Source: JACCXG01 sp963785755 | GTDB taxonomy: Bacteria > Acidobacteriota > Vicinamibacteria > Vicinamibacterales > 2-12-FULL-66-21 | Length of the DNA stretch: 64,000 nt | Direction: 5' to 3' | NCBI GenBank assembly: GCA_963785755.1 | Contig: CAWAXG010000039.1 | Location: forward strand, 310,001 to 374,000 | Part shown: positions 27,239 to 37,279 of the stretch, one piece after another | How the letters are laid out: each line of letters starts with the position of its first letter | Position numbering within the stretch: the stretch's first letter is position 1 | Made by a program: the position numbers and the translations under genes | Notes under the pieces: model-generated | Told to the model about the DNA's origin: nothing | Database searches by the model: none | The model's input: the letters and a program-made list of their open reading frames with translations, nothing else

Positions 27239-27748
27239 CTAGCCTCCCTCCGGCGCGCCGGCCGATCGGCGAATCCGCTCGACGATCGCCGTGGTCGAGT
27301 GTCCGTCCGCGACGGCGATCCGCTCGACGCGGCCGCCGCGCGCCTCGACCGTGTCGCGCCCGACAATCTGATCCGCTGGCCAGTCGGCCCCCTTCACGAG
27401 GATGTCCGGCTGGACGGCGCGGATTATTTCTGCCGGCGTGTCCTCGTCGAACAGGACCACGGCTTCCACGCACGTCAGGGCGGCCAGAAGCTCCGCGCGT
27501 TCGCGCTCCGGATTGATCGGCCGTTCCGGTCCCTTGTTGCGTCGCACCGACCCGTCCGTGTTCACCCCCACGATCAGGACGTCACCGAGTGCGCGCGCCT
27601 GCTCCAGGTAGCGGACATGGCCGGGGTGGAGCAGGTCGAACACACCATTCGTGAAGACGACGATCCTGCCCGCCCCACGCAGCGCCGCCGCATGCTGGCT
27701 CGCCCGTTCACGGCTCAGGAGCCTGCTGGCTGCAGTCGCGGCCTTCAG
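27239..27748 (-). CDS. rfaE2: Heptose-1-phosphate adenylyltransferase (RfaE2/HldE C-domain), apparent CTG start
   Basis: 169 residues if started at CTG 27748. The core begins R-I-V-V-F-T-N-G-V-F-D-L-L-H-P-G-H: the HxGH nucleotidyltransferase motif; later I-L-V-K-G-A-D-W and D-G-H-S-T-T-A-I-V-E complete the RfaE2 signature. Reaction by family: ADP-activation of D-glycero-D-manno-heptose 1-phosphate for LPS or S-layer glycan. No ATG, GTG or TTG lies in frame before the conserved core; the first GTG (27643) would cut the fold. The CTG overlaps the stop of the ABC ATPase as CTGA and has AAGGAG 7 bases before it. The kinase half of HldE is absent. Confidence 0.8.
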   Translation of the reverse strand: MKAATAASRLLSRERASQHAAALRGAGRIVVFTNGVFDLLHPGHVRYLEQARALGDVLIVGVNTDGSVRRNKGPERPINPERERAELLAALTCVEAVVLFDEDTPAEIIRAVQPDILVKGADWPADQIVGRDTVEARGGRVERIAVADGHSTTAIVERIRRSAGAPEGG

Positions 27749-29097
27749 GGAAGGTCTCCTTCCATCCGGGTCACTTTGATGCCCTCCGAGAACTGCCAGC
27801 GATGACGCGGTCGGAAGATCCCCACGTCCTTGGTGCGGGACTTCACGCGAAACGTGTAGAGCAGGCGGTGGTAGTCGTAGGGATAGCCGTCGAGTTTGTG
27901 AATCGCGACGTCGAGCTTGTAGGTGCCTTCCACCAGATCGAGTTGCTCAATCGTGAAGAGGACCTCGGCATCGCCAGCGATCTGCTCGCTCTTGTAATCC
28001 TCGAGGCTCGTGTTGGTGCCGTAACAACAGACGCCTTCCGCGTTGAACAATCCGATGCCGACGACGAAGTCATCGATCGGGAGGGGCGCGCGCAGCCGGA
28101 TCCGGATGTCGAGCCGGTCGCCGCTGTGGAACACGTGCGCCCGTTCGCCATCTTCGCTGGCAAACATCACGTCGGTGATCTCGACCTCGCGCGATCCCCA
28201 TCGTCCTTCCGTCGCGCGGAACATGTCGGCGGGGGCTACCGCGGTCTCGAGTGGATGATCCGGCAGAACGGCCGATGCAGGCTCGTCCGGTGACACGACG
28301 ACGGCCGACTCGTGGGCTCTGGCGTCGCCGGCGGCGAGCTGCTGCTCTTCGCTCACTTCGACGTCGGTGATGTAAGCGCCGACGACCCGTTTCGGATCCC
28401 CCATCCCTTTCATCCGTCCGCCGTCGAGCCACAGCGCCTCGTCGCAGAAGCGCTCGACGAGCCCGAGCGAGTGCGTGACGAGCAGAATCGTCTTGCCCCT
28501 CCTCTTGAACTCCGCGAACTTGTCGAGGCACTTGTGCGTGAAGCCTTCATCCCCGACCGCGAGCACTTCATCCACGAGCAGCACGTCCGGATCGACGTGG
28601 ATCGCGACCGCGAAGCCGAGACGCAGGTACATTCCGGAGGAATACGTCTTCACCGGCGCGTCGATGAAGTCCCGCAGCTCGGCGAAGTCGACGATCTCGT
28701 CGAACCGGCGGCTGATCTCCCGCTTCGAAAGGCCGAGCATGATGCCGTTGATGAACACGTTCTCGCGCCCGGAAATCTCCGGATGAAATCCCGCGCCGAG
28801 CTCGATCAGCGCCGAAATACGGCCGTTGACGCGAACGGTGCCCTGCGTCGGCTTGGTGATGCCCGCGACCAGCTTCAACAGCGTGCTCTTTCCCGAGCCA
28901 TTGCGGCCGATGACGCCAAGCGTGCGGCCCGCGGGCACCGTAAAGGACACGTCCTGAACGGCGGCAAACGTTTCGTCAGGCCGGAGGTCGCGGATCAGAC
29001 TGCCCTTGAGCAGCGCGCTCTTGAGCGTCGCGAACTGGCGCTTGTGGCTGAAGCGCCGGTAGATCTTCGAGGCGTGGAGAACTTCGATGGCATTCAT
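27745..29097 (-). CDS. O-antigen/polysaccharide ABC transporter ATPase (Wzt type)
   Basis: 450 residues from ATG 29097. Walker A G-R-N-G-S-G-K-S-T at about 79-87, signature Y-S-S-G-M-Y-L-R-L, Walker B V-L-L-V-D-E-V-L-A-V-G-D, H-loop V-T-H-S. After residue about 250 comes a C-terminal domain (about 300-440) with beta-sandwich features (G-D-R-L-D-I-R-I-R-L, Y-K-L-D-V-A-I-H-K-L-D-G-Y), the Wzt carbohydrate-binding type that recognises the capped glycan. It pairs with the permease just upstream (34 bases) and is followed by rfaE2 at a 4-base overlap, so the operon serves surface-glycan export. Confidence 0.85.
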   Translation of the reverse strand: MNAIEVLHASKIYRRFSHKRQFATLKSALLKGSLIRDLRPDETFAAVQDVSFTVPAGRTLGVIGRNGSGKSTLLKLVAGITKPTQGTVRVNGRISALIELGAGFHPEISGRENVFINGIMLGLSKREISRRFDEIVDFAELRDFIDAPVKTYSSGMYLRLGFAVAIHVDPDVLLVDEVLAVGDEGFTHKCLDKFAEFKRRGKTILLVTHSLGLVERFCDEALWLDGGRMKGMGDPKRVVGAYITDVEVSEEQQLAAGDARAHESAVVVSPDEPASAVLPDHPLETAVAPADMFRATEGRWGSREVEITDVMFASEDGERAHVFHSGDRLDIRIRLRAPLPIDDFVVGIGLFNAEGVCCYGTNTSLEDYKSEQIAGDAEVLFTIEQLDLVEGTYKLDVAIHKLDGYPYDYHRLLYTFRVKSRTKDVGIFRPRHRWQFSEGIKVTRMEGDLP

Positions 29098-29131
29098 GAC
29101 TGGCAGCGCGGCACCCCGATGCTCGTCCGTC

Positions 29132-29923
29132 TCAAACCTCCTCCGCAAAGGTATCCCGCAACCTGTCGAAGATGAAATAGCCGAACAGGAAGAAGACCAC
29201 CGACAGCACGCCCAGCAGCAGCATCCATTTCAGATGCCCGAACGGTCCCTCGAAGAACAGGATCTCCTGATACGACACCGCCAGATGCATGAATGGATTC
29301 AGGTTCAGGAACGGTTTGATCGACGGCGGAGCGTCGAGCCAGGTGTAGATGATCGGCGTCAGGAAGAACCAGACCGTGAGCAGATTGCTCAGGATGTCCC
29401 GGATATCCCTGAAGTGCACGGTGAGCGCGGAGAGGATCAGCGCGAACGCGAGCGTCAGGATCAGCTGCACCAGCAGCACAATCGGGAACCATGCCAGCTC
29501 GGTGATCTGCAGCGGCTTGTCGTAGTAGACGAGGAAGAAGGCGAGGATCGGCAAGCCGAACAGGAAGTGGACCATGTTCGCCAGCACGCTGACGATGGGG
29601 AGGATCTCGGCGGGAAACAGCACCTTCTTGATCAGGTTCCCCCCGCTGATCAGGACGCCAGACGACTCGGTCAGCGACGTCGAGAACCAGGTCCATGGCA
29701 ACAGGCCGCAGAACAGGAACAACGCGTACGGCTCGGCGTGCGGACTTTTCGCCTCGAGCACCTTGTTGAAGACGAAGGTGTAAACGAGCAGGAGCAGCAG
29801 CGGATTGAAGAAGGACCAGAAGAATCCGAGGACCGAGCCGCGATAGCGGGCTTTCACTTCACGCGCGACAAGACTCTGTATCAACCCGCGGTAGCGACTC
29901 AGACGCGCGAGGTTACGGAGCAT
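29132..29923 (-). CDS. Polysaccharide ABC transporter permease (Wzm/TagG type)
   Basis: 263 residues, six membrane helices. It begins with the amphipathic segment (L-V-A-R-E-V-K-A-R-Y-R-G-S-V-L-G), the ABC-2 family hallmark before the first helix (W-S-F-F-N-P-L-L-L-L-L-V-Y). Further helices follow, with the conserved N-L-N-P-F turn near residue 208. Role: inner-membrane pore exporting an undecaprenyl-linked glycan with the Wzt-type ATPase. Its start overlaps the end of the PP2C gene by 11 bases, so all four genes down to rfaE2 are likely co-transcribed. Confidence 0.85.
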   Translation of the reverse strand: MLRNLARLSRYRGLIQSLVAREVKARYRGSVLGFFWSFFNPLLLLLVYTFVFNKVLEAKSPHAEPYALFLFCGLLPWTWFSTSLTESSGVLISGGNLIKKVLFPAEILPIVSVLANMVHFLFGLPILAFFLVYYDKPLQITELAWFPIVLLVQLILTLAFALILSALTVHFRDIRDILSNLLTVWFFLTPIIYTWLDAPPSIKPFLNLNPFMHLAVSYQEILFFEGPFGHLKWMLLLGVLSVVFFLFGYFIFDRLRDTFAEEV

Positions 29924-30692
29924 CGACCTCCAGCACCAGCGCGGTGATGTTGTCCGGGCCGCCTTCCGCGTTGGCGGCCTGAATGAGCAGCTGACAGACC
30001 TGATCCAGTGGTATCTCGCGGTTTCCCAGGATGGAGGCGATCTGTTCGTCGCTCACGACCGAGAACAGGCCATCGGAGCAGAGCAGGTAGCGCTCGCGGC
30101 GCGTCGGCCGGATCTGGGTGACGTCGACTTCGGGATCTTCGCCACCGGCGAGGGCCCGCGTCACCACGTTGCGCCACGGGTGCTGCCGGGCGGCGGTCGG
30201 GCTCATGGTACCGGCCCGCACCTGCTCCTCGACCCAGGAGTGATCGTTCGTGATCTGCTCGAGCCCATTGTCGTGCAGCACGTACACGCGGCTGTCACCG
30301 ACGTGGGCGACGCAAGCGCCGTCCGGGCCCGACAGCAGGGCCGACGCTGTCGTTGCCATGCCGCGGAGGTCGTGTGAATCGGCGATGGTCGAGGCGATTC
30401 GCCGATTCGCGAGCCGGAACGCAGCTTTGAGCCGGTTGGCTTCCAGGCTGATCGCGGGCTCGAACGGGAACGGCCAGGTGCGGTTCTTGTCGGCGCCGGC
30501 GGTCTCCTGGATGAACACCTCGATCGCCTCGACGGCGACGCGCGAGGCGACCTCACCGGCCACGTGCCCGCCCATCCCGTCTGCGATGATGTAGAGACCG
30601 AGATCCGGACGGGCGCGGAAGCTGTCTTCGTTGCTGCTGCGGCGGAGGCCTGGATCCGAGCCGACGGCCCATGTAAACGTCGCGCGGCTCAT
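29913..30692 (-). CDS. PP2C-family serine/threonine phosphatase
   Basis: 259 residues. Metal and catalytic motifs of the Stp/PrpC group are seen in order: R-R-S-S-N-E-D-S near residue 18, I-A-D-G-M-G-G-H near 36, A-H-V-G-D-S-R-V-Y near 127, S-D-G-L-F-S near 208 and G-G-P-D-N-I-T near 246. Role: Mn/Mg-dependent removal of phosphate from Ser/Thr proteins, opposing Hanks-type kinases; no such kinase is in the window. It overlaps the permease gene by 11 bases; the atp operon ends 13 bases upstream of its start. Confidence 0.9.
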   Translation of the reverse strand: MSRATFTWAVGSDPGLRRSSNEDSFRARPDLGLYIIADGMGGHVAGEVASRVAVEAIEVFIQETAGADKNRTWPFPFEPAISLEANRLKAAFRLANRRIASTIADSHDLRGMATTASALLSGPDGACVAHVGDSRVYVLHDNGLEQITNDHSWVEEQVRAGTMSPTAARQHPWRNVVTRALAGGEDPEVDVTQIRPTRRERYLLCSDGLFSVVSDEQIASILGNREIPLDQVCQLLIQAANAEGGPDNITALVLEVDAP

Positions 30693-30705
30693 AGTCCGAC
30701 AGTCG

Positions 30706-31140
30706 TCACCTTTCGTGCCGCAAGTGTCTTAAGCCGATCCGGGAAGAGACCTGGAGCCGCGTCATCGATTTCATCAAAGCGATCCGGGCGCGCTCGTAAT
30801 CGACGTCCGATCTCAGATCGAGTCGCTCGGCAGCGCGTTTGCGCGCCGCCTCCGCGCGCTCGACATCGATTTCCCCGGCGGGCTCGGCGACCCGCGCCAG
30901 GATTGTGACCCGTTCGGGCAGCACCTCGGCAAATCCTTCCACAATCGAAAAATAGGTCTTGTCCTGTCCCTTGCGGTACCACAGCTCACCGACCGACAAC
31001 GTCGCGAGCAGCGGCGTGTGCCCCGGCAGGACACCAAAGTATCCGTCGAAGCCCGGGATCTCGACCTCGTCTACCTGCTCGTGCAGGAGCATCCGCTCGG
31101 GGGTGACGATTTGAAGATCGATGGTGGTCGGTAAAGCCAT
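30706..31140 (-). CDS. atpC: ATP synthase F1 epsilon subunit
   Basis: 144 residues. The N-terminal ten-strand sandwich (I-D-L-Q-I-V-T-P-E-R, G-F-D-G-Y-F-G-V-L-P-G-H-T-P-L) is typical; the C-terminal two-helix part (A-E-A-A-R-K-R-A-A-E-R-L) is present. Role: coupling and inhibition inside F1. Last gene of the F1 operon, 12 bases after atpD. Confidence 0.95.
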   Translation of the reverse strand: MALPTTIDLQIVTPERMLLHEQVDEVEIPGFDGYFGVLPGHTPLLATLSVGELWYRKGQDKTYFSIVEGFAEVLPERVTILARVAEPAGEIDVERAEAARKRAAERLDLRSDVDYERARIALMKSMTRLQVSSRIGLRHLRHER

Positions 31141-31152
31141 GGCCTTGTGGGG

Positions 31153-32595
31153 TTACCCCTTCATTCTCTCCGCTTTCTCGACCGCCTCTTCAATGGTTCC
31201 GACCATATAGAACGCCTGCTCCGGCAGGTGATCGTACTTGCCATCCACGATTTCGCGGAAGCTGCGCACGGTGTCCGCGATTGGGACGTACTTGCCGGCG
31301 AAACCCGTGAACTGCTCCGCCACGAAGAACGGCTGCGACAAGAACCGCTGGATACGGCGGGCGCGGCCGACCGTCAGCTTGTCTTCCTCCGACAGTTCGT
31401 CAATCCCCAGAATGGCAATGATGTCCTGAAGGTCCTTGTACCGCTGCAGCACCTGTTTGACGGCACGGGCCACATTGTAGTGCTCCTCGCCGATGATGCG
31501 GGCATCGAGAATGCGCGACGTCGACGCCAGCGGATCAACCGCCGGATAGATTCCCAGCTCGACGATCGCCCGCGACAGGTTCGTCGTGGCATCGAGGTGC
31601 GCAAAAGTCGTCGCCGGCGCCGGGTCGGTATAGTCGTCCGCCGGCACGTAAATCGCCTGGACTGACGTGATCGAGCCCTTCTTGGTCGAGGTGATCCGCT
31701 CCTGCAGCTCGCCCATCTCCGTCAGCAGCGTCGGCTGGTAGCCCACGGCGGACGGCATGCGGCCGAGCAGTGCCGAGACCTCGGACCCTGCCTGCGTGAA
31801 GCGGAAGATGTTGTCGATGAACAGCAGGACGTCCTTGTTTTCCGCGTCGCGGAAATACTCCGCGACGGTGAGCCCGCTCAGCGCCACCCGCAGGCGCGCG
31901 CCTGGCGGCTCCGTCATCTGGCCGTAGACCAGCGCGGCGCGGGACTTTTCCATCTCCTGCATGTTGATGACGCCGCTCTCCTGGAACTCCAGCCAGAGGT
32001 CGTTGCCTTCGCGCGTCCGCTCACCGACGCCGGCGAAGACCGACACGCCGCCGTGTTTCATCGCGACGTTGTGGATCAGTTCCTGGATGATGACCGTCTT
32101 GCCGACGCCGGCGCCGCCGAACAGCCCGATTTTGCCGCCGCGCAGGTAGGGCTCGAGCAGGTCGACGACTTTGATGCCGGTCTCGAACATCTGCAGTTCG
32201 GTCGACTGATCTTCGAGCGGCGGCGCCGCGCGATGGATCGACCAGTGCTCCTTCGCCAGGACCGGCCGATCGGGGAAATCCACCGGCTCGCCCAGCACGT
32301 TCATCACGCGCCCGAGGGTCGCAGTCCCGACCGGCATCGAAATCGGCGCGCCGGAATCAATCACTTCCATGCCGCGGCGCATGCCGTCGGTCGGCTTCAT
32401 CGCCACCGTCCGCACCCGGTTTTCGCCGAGGTGCTGCTCGACCTCGCAGACGACGTCGAACGCACCTTTCGTGATCACCCGGACCGCGTTATAGATCGCG
32501 GGAAGCTTCCCGCCTTCGAACTCGATGTCGACCACGGGACCGATGACCTGGACGACCTTGCCGGATGCTCTTTCCACTGTTGTCGCTGTTGCCAT
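31153..32595 (-). CDS. atpD: ATP synthase F1 beta subunit
   Basis: 480 residues, normal length. It has Walker A G-G-A-G-V-G-K-T, the catalytic glutamate region (G-V-G-E-R-T-R-E-G), and the D-E-L-S-E-E-D motif near the C-terminus. Role: catalytic nucleotide-binding subunit of F1 at the inner membrane face. It is preceded by 118 bases without a gene after atpG; no promoter is clear there. Confidence 0.97.
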   Translation of the reverse strand: MATATTVERASGKVVQVIGPVVDIEFEGGKLPAIYNAVRVITKGAFDVVCEVEQHLGENRVRTVAMKPTDGMRRGMEVIDSGAPISMPVGTATLGRVMNVLGEPVDFPDRPVLAKEHWSIHRAAPPLEDQSTELQMFETGIKVVDLLEPYLRGGKIGLFGGAGVGKTVIIQELIHNVAMKHGGVSVFAGVGERTREGNDLWLEFQESGVINMQEMEKSRAALVYGQMTEPPGARLRVALSGLTVAEYFRDAENKDVLLFIDNIFRFTQAGSEVSALLGRMPSAVGYQPTLLTEMGELQERITSTKKGSITSVQAIYVPADDYTDPAPATTFAHLDATTNLSRAIVELGIYPAVDPLASTSRILDARIIGEEHYNVARAVKQVLQRYKDLQDIIAILGIDELSEEDKLTVGRARRIQRFLSQPFFVAEQFTGFAGKYVPIADTVRSFREIVDGKYDHLPEQAFYMVGTIEEAVEKAERMKG

Positions 32596-32713
32596 GCTTC
32601 CTGCTCGGCTTTCCGCCGGAGAGCGGAACTCACATTAGTAAACCGTTACTCGCCATCGCGCTCCGGTGCGCAATCGCGCTCGCCGGTTCGCGTCGTTCCG
32701 CCTCGAGGCGGAG

Positions 32714-33598
32714 CTATAACGCTCCAGCTCCTGAGACGACCTCGATAATCTCCCTGGTGATCGCGGCCTGACGGACTTTGTTCATGTAGAGCGTCAGGCT
32801 TTCGATCATCTCGCCCGAGTTCCGGGTCGCCGCATCCATCGCCGTCATCTGCGCGGCAAAGAACGCCGCGTTCGATTCGAGCAGGGCGCGATAGATCTGC
32901 ACGTCGACGTGGGTCGGCAGCAGCGTCCTGAACAGCTGTTGGGTGTCCGGCACGTACAGATACTCGATGTTCGTGGCACCGGCCTGTTCTGAAGCGCCCG
33001 CGTCGAAGGCTCCGCGCGGAATCGGCAGGAGCTGCTCGACGACGACGCGTTGGGCCATAACCGACTTGAACTCGTTGTAAGCGAGGTAGACACTGTCGAC
33101 CTCACCGCCCGTGAACGATTCAATGGCTTTGCGGGAGATGTCTCGTGCGTCTGCGATGGTGAGCTTCGCGAACAGGTTGATGCGCTCGTAGACGACTTCG
33201 ACCGCCCGCCGGGCGAAATAGTCGCGCCCGCGACGGCCCACCAGGCCCAGGACGACCGGACGATCGGGCCGCTCGACGATGAAGTTGCCGGCGGCCTTGA
33301 TCACGTTCGCATTGAAGCTGCCGCACAGACCGCGGTCGGCAGTGATGACGATCAGCAGGGAGCGCCCGCCGGCGCGCGGCACCTTGCGCTCGTCGAGCAA
33401 TGGGTGCGCGGCCGGATCGACGCGCGATGCCAGGCGGTTCAGCACCCGCATCATCTGGGTGGCGAAGGGACGCGCCTGCTGAATGCGGTCCTGTGCGCGG
33501 CGCAGCTTCGAGGCCGCGACCATCTTCATGGCCTTGGTGATCTGCTGCGTCGATTTGACCGCCCGGATGCGCCGGCGGAGATCCAACAGTGAAGGCAT
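32714..33598 (-). CDS. atpG: ATP synthase F1 gamma subunit
   Basis: 294 residues. N-terminal coiled-coil helix (R-I-R-A-V-K-S-T-Q-Q-I-T-K-A-M-K-M-V-A) and C-terminal helix (S-G-E-M-I-E-S-L-T-L-Y-M-N-K-V-R-Q) bracket the Rossmann-like centre, with D-R-G-L-C-G-S-F-N near residue 90. Role: central rotor stalk. 27 bases after atpA. Confidence 0.95.
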   Translation of the reverse strand: MPSLLDLRRRIRAVKSTQQITKAMKMVAASKLRRAQDRIQQARPFATQMMRVLNRLASRVDPAAHPLLDERKVPRAGGRSLLIVITADRGLCGSFNANVIKAAGNFIVERPDRPVVLGLVGRRGRDYFARRAVEVVYERINLFAKLTIADARDISRKAIESFTGGEVDSVYLAYNEFKSVMAQRVVVEQLLPIPRGAFDAGASEQAGATNIEYLYVPDTQQLFRTLLPTHVDVQIYRALLESNAAFFAAQMTAMDAATRNSGEMIESLTLYMNKVRQAAITREIIEVVSGAGAL

Positions 33599-33625
33599 GA
33601 TCGAATCGAGTTCTCGGTTCCCGTT

Positions 33626-35152
<1,527 letters not shown>

Positions 35153-35176
35153 AACACTCCGCGAGAACGGGAACGC

Positions 35177-35725
35177 CTATTCGGCCTGGATCAACTGCTG
35201 TTTCAACTTTTCGAGCTGCGTCGTCACGCTGCCGTCGTAGACCGTACTGCCAATGCGCGCGACCGCGCCGCCGACGATCAAGGGATCGACGCGGACCCCG
35301 AGCTGTACCTGGCGGCCGGTCACCGCCGCGAGCCCGGCCCGAAGCGCCGCGGCGCGATCGTCAGGCAGCGCGACGGCGGTCGTCACCTCCGCGCGAACCA
35401 CCAGCTGATGATCCATGAGCCGTTGCCGATACGCTTCCGCGAGCTCAGGAAGGAGCACGAGCCGATCTCGATCGGCCAGTAACAGCAGGAGCCGGGCGAC
35501 GACAGAGGTCACGGGGCTGCGCTCCAGCAGCTGCTGCATCACGGCGCGCTTGCGGGGGGCGGGAATGGCGGGATTGACCAGGACGCGCTGCAGCGGCTCG
35601 TTGGCGGCAACAAATGCCGCGACGGCCGCCAACTCCTGGTCGACCTTCTCGAGGTCGAGCCGTTCCGCGCGGGCGACGTCGAACAGGGCGCGCGCGAAGC
35701 GCTTGGCGGCGGCTCGGCTCGTCAT
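35177..35725 (-). CDS. atpH: ATP synthase F1 delta subunit
   Basis: 182 residues from ATG 35725. The fold of the OSCP/delta family is clear (A-A-A-K-R-F-A-R-A-L-F-D-V-A at the start, I-G-G-G-type segment R-V-D-P-L-I-V-G-G-A-V-A-R-I-G, and a terminal helix L-E-K-L-K-Q-Q-L-I). Role: peripheral stalk link between F1 and F0. The frame stays open through 61 further codons of tandem repeat; these are not taken as protein because the normal family start is at 35725 and the repeat's own GCGAGG sits 6 bases before it as the ribosome site. First gene of atpHAGDC. Confidence 0.9.
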   Translation of the reverse strand: MTSRAAAKRFARALFDVARAERLDLEKVDQELAAVAAFVAANEPLQRVLVNPAIPAPRKRAVMQQLLERSPVTSVVARLLLLLADRDRLVLLPELAEAYRQRLMDHQLVVRAEVTTAVALPDDRAAALRAGLAAVTGRQVQLGVRVDPLIVGGAVARIGSTVYDGSVTTQLEKLKQQLIQAE

Positions 35726-35730
35726 TATTG

Positions 35731-35934
35731 GCCTCGCGGCGCGGCCGTGTTGCAGCCACGGGACATTCTTGCGGCGCCCGTGCCTCGCGGCGCGGCCGTG
35801 TTGCAGCCACGGGACATTCTTGCGGCGCCCGGGCCTCGCGGCGCGGCCGTGTTGCAGCCATGGGACATTCTTGTAGCGTCTGTGCCCGGGGACGCGGTCA
35901 CCTTGCAATCAGGGGAATGTCTTACGTCGTCAAT
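35731..35934. repeat. Four 51-base tandem repeats upstream of atpH
   Basis: Units at 35731-35781, 35782-35832 and 35833-35883 are nearly identical; a fourth at 35884-35934 is worn but recognisable. Each contains CCGTG/CACGG arms around a 7-base loop and outer GGCGC/GGCGCC arms, so each can fold, plus an invariant GGACATTCTTG-like core. The unit is a multiple of three and has no stop in several frames on both strands, giving spurious repetitive ORFs. On the minus strand each unit carries A-T-G-T-C-C-C-G-T-G-G, and the frame begun there ends in TAA overlapping the atpH ATG (TAATG). The repeat next to atpH also supplies its ribosome site. Confidence 0.9.
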
Positions 35935-36220
35935 GGTGCGGAGCGCGGGGCTGTTGCCGGCCAGGGACAGACTTGCGGAGGTCAGGGCGCACGTCGCTCT
36001 GCACTCCGGGAGCGCGGCACCTGAGAACTGTGACTGGGAAAACAACAAAACCTCCGAAGCGCGACGGGCGGAAGCACTGCTCAGTCCGACCGCTCTCACA
36101 GCGGACAAACGTCAATTTATACCATGTAGAGCCTTTATCGGACCAGCCGGACCTCAGCTGGGCCCGCGCCAGCCGGACGCCTCAGCGAGGGGGCCGGTCT
36201 CACCGCGACGGCTCGGAATC
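35935..36220. other. Intergenic region between atpH repeats and selD
   Basis: 286 bases beyond the repeats. The atp promoter must lie here or in the repeats. On the minus strand TTGACG with a nearby TATAAA (around 36105-36120) is a possible core element but the spacing is not standard. A small hairpin CCGCT/AGCGG (about 36090-36112) lies downstream of selD and could end its transcript; no T-run follows. Confidence 0.35.
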
Positions 36221-37279
36221 TCAGGCGCTGAGCTCAATTCGCCGTCGAGCTGCCTCGCCAACGCGTCCGATGAGGTGAGCCGTCACCCCTCGCGCGGACA
36301 TCACCGACCAGACCGCCGACTCATGTGCGGGGTCGATGGCGACCAGAAGACCGCCGGACGTCTGTGGATCGTGCAGGAGCTTCAGGACGTCGAGGTCGAC
36401 GGACGGAGACACGCCGACGTCCGGCCCAAAATGCTGCGCGTTCGTTCGCGCACCGCCGGGGATGTTGTCGGCGACGAGATCGAGCGCACCGTCGAAGAGC
36501 GGGACCGCGCCGGCGCGAATCTCGAGGGTGACATGGCTGGCTGCCGCCATTTCACACGCATGGCCGATCAACCCGAAGCCGGTCACGTCGGTGCACGCGT
36601 GGACCGCCGTGTCGGGCAGCGACAACAGGGCTTCGCTGGCCGCGCGGTTCAACGTCAGCATCGATGCAACGGCGCGATCGACGACGGCCTGCGAGGCGCG
36701 GCCGGCCTTCAGGGCCGTGGCGATGACTCCCGTCCCCAACGGCTTCGTGAGCAACAGCAGATCTCCGGCGCGGGCACCGGCGTTCGTCCACAATCGCGAC
36801 GGATCCAGTTCGCCGGTGATCGCGTAGCCGAATTTGATCTCCTGATCCTGAACGGTGTGTCCACCAAGCAGGGCGACGCCGGCCTGCGTCAGCATGGCGA
36901 CGCCGCCAGTGAAGATGGCCGTGATCGTGGACCGATCGAGCTCCGTCGGAAAGCCGGCGATCGCCAGTGCGGTCAGCGGACGACCGCCCATCGCATAGAC
37001 GTCGCTGACCGCATTGGCCGCGGCGATCTGCCCGTACACGAACGGGTCGTCGACAATCGGCGTGAAGAAATCGACGGTCTGTACAAGCGCTCGACCCTCT
37101 TCCAGCTTGTACACACCCGCATCGTCTGCGGTCCGATAGTCGATCAGGACGCGGTCGTTCGGAGGTACGGACAATCCGCCCAGAACCTGGGCGAGCTCAC
37201 CAGCGGCGAGTTTGCTCGCTCAACCGGCGCAGTGCGAATACCCGGTCAGTCGTTTGATGGCGGAAGCTTTTCCGGTCAT
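36221..37279 (-). CDS. selD: Selenide water dikinase, selenocysteine-containing (in-frame TGA)
   Basis: 352 residues if the TGA at 37220-37222 is read as selenocysteine. From ATG 37279 the start is M-T-G-K-A-S-A-I-K-R-L-T-G-Y-S-H-C-A-G-U-A-S-K-L. By alignment to E. coli SelD (Y-S-H-G-A-G-C17-G-C19-K20), U20 replaces catalytic Cys17 and the lysine is kept, while Cys19 is Ser. Downstream motifs are intact: D-D-A-G-V, T-V-D-F-F-T-P-I-V-D, N-A-V-S-D-V-Y-A-M-G-G, G-G-H-T-V, D-V-T-G-F-G-L-I-G-H, P-Q-T-S-G-G-L. Reaction: selenide plus ATP to selenophosphate for selenocysteine and selenouridine. The ATG overlaps the parB stop as ATGA. A conventional caller would begin it at an internal GTG and lose the active site. 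Counter-reading, nonsense mutation, is unlikely because TGA sits exactly on the Cys/Sec column. Confidence 0.9.
37191..37222 (-). promoter_or_regulatory. Putative bacterial SECIS hairpin in selD
   Basis: Right after the TGA: GCGAGC (37219-37214) pairs with GCTCGC (37196-37191); after an AAAC bulge an inner stem TCGCC/GGTGA (37209-37205 with 37201-37197, one G-U pair) closes a GCU loop whose G is the 16th base after TGA. Bacterial SECIS elements are short hairpins at about this distance with G near the loop start. Fold drawn by eye. Confidence 0.65.

Noticed and set aside
35726..35908. N-terminal extension of AtpH through the repeats
   Set aside because: The frame is open only because the 51-base unit lacks stops; the family start is the ATG at 35725 with its own ribosome site.
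35725..36108. A minus-strand ORF rich in M-S-R-G-C-N-T-A-A-P-R-G repeats ending at the atpH start
   Set aside because: Its first half resembles no protein and has no start signal; only the short repeat-encoded frame is worth testing, and it is treated under the repeat.
37220..37222. selD as a pseudogene with a nonsense mutation
   Set aside because: TGA sits exactly at the residue that is Cys or Sec across the family, with a hairpin at the right distance, and the rest of the gene is intact.
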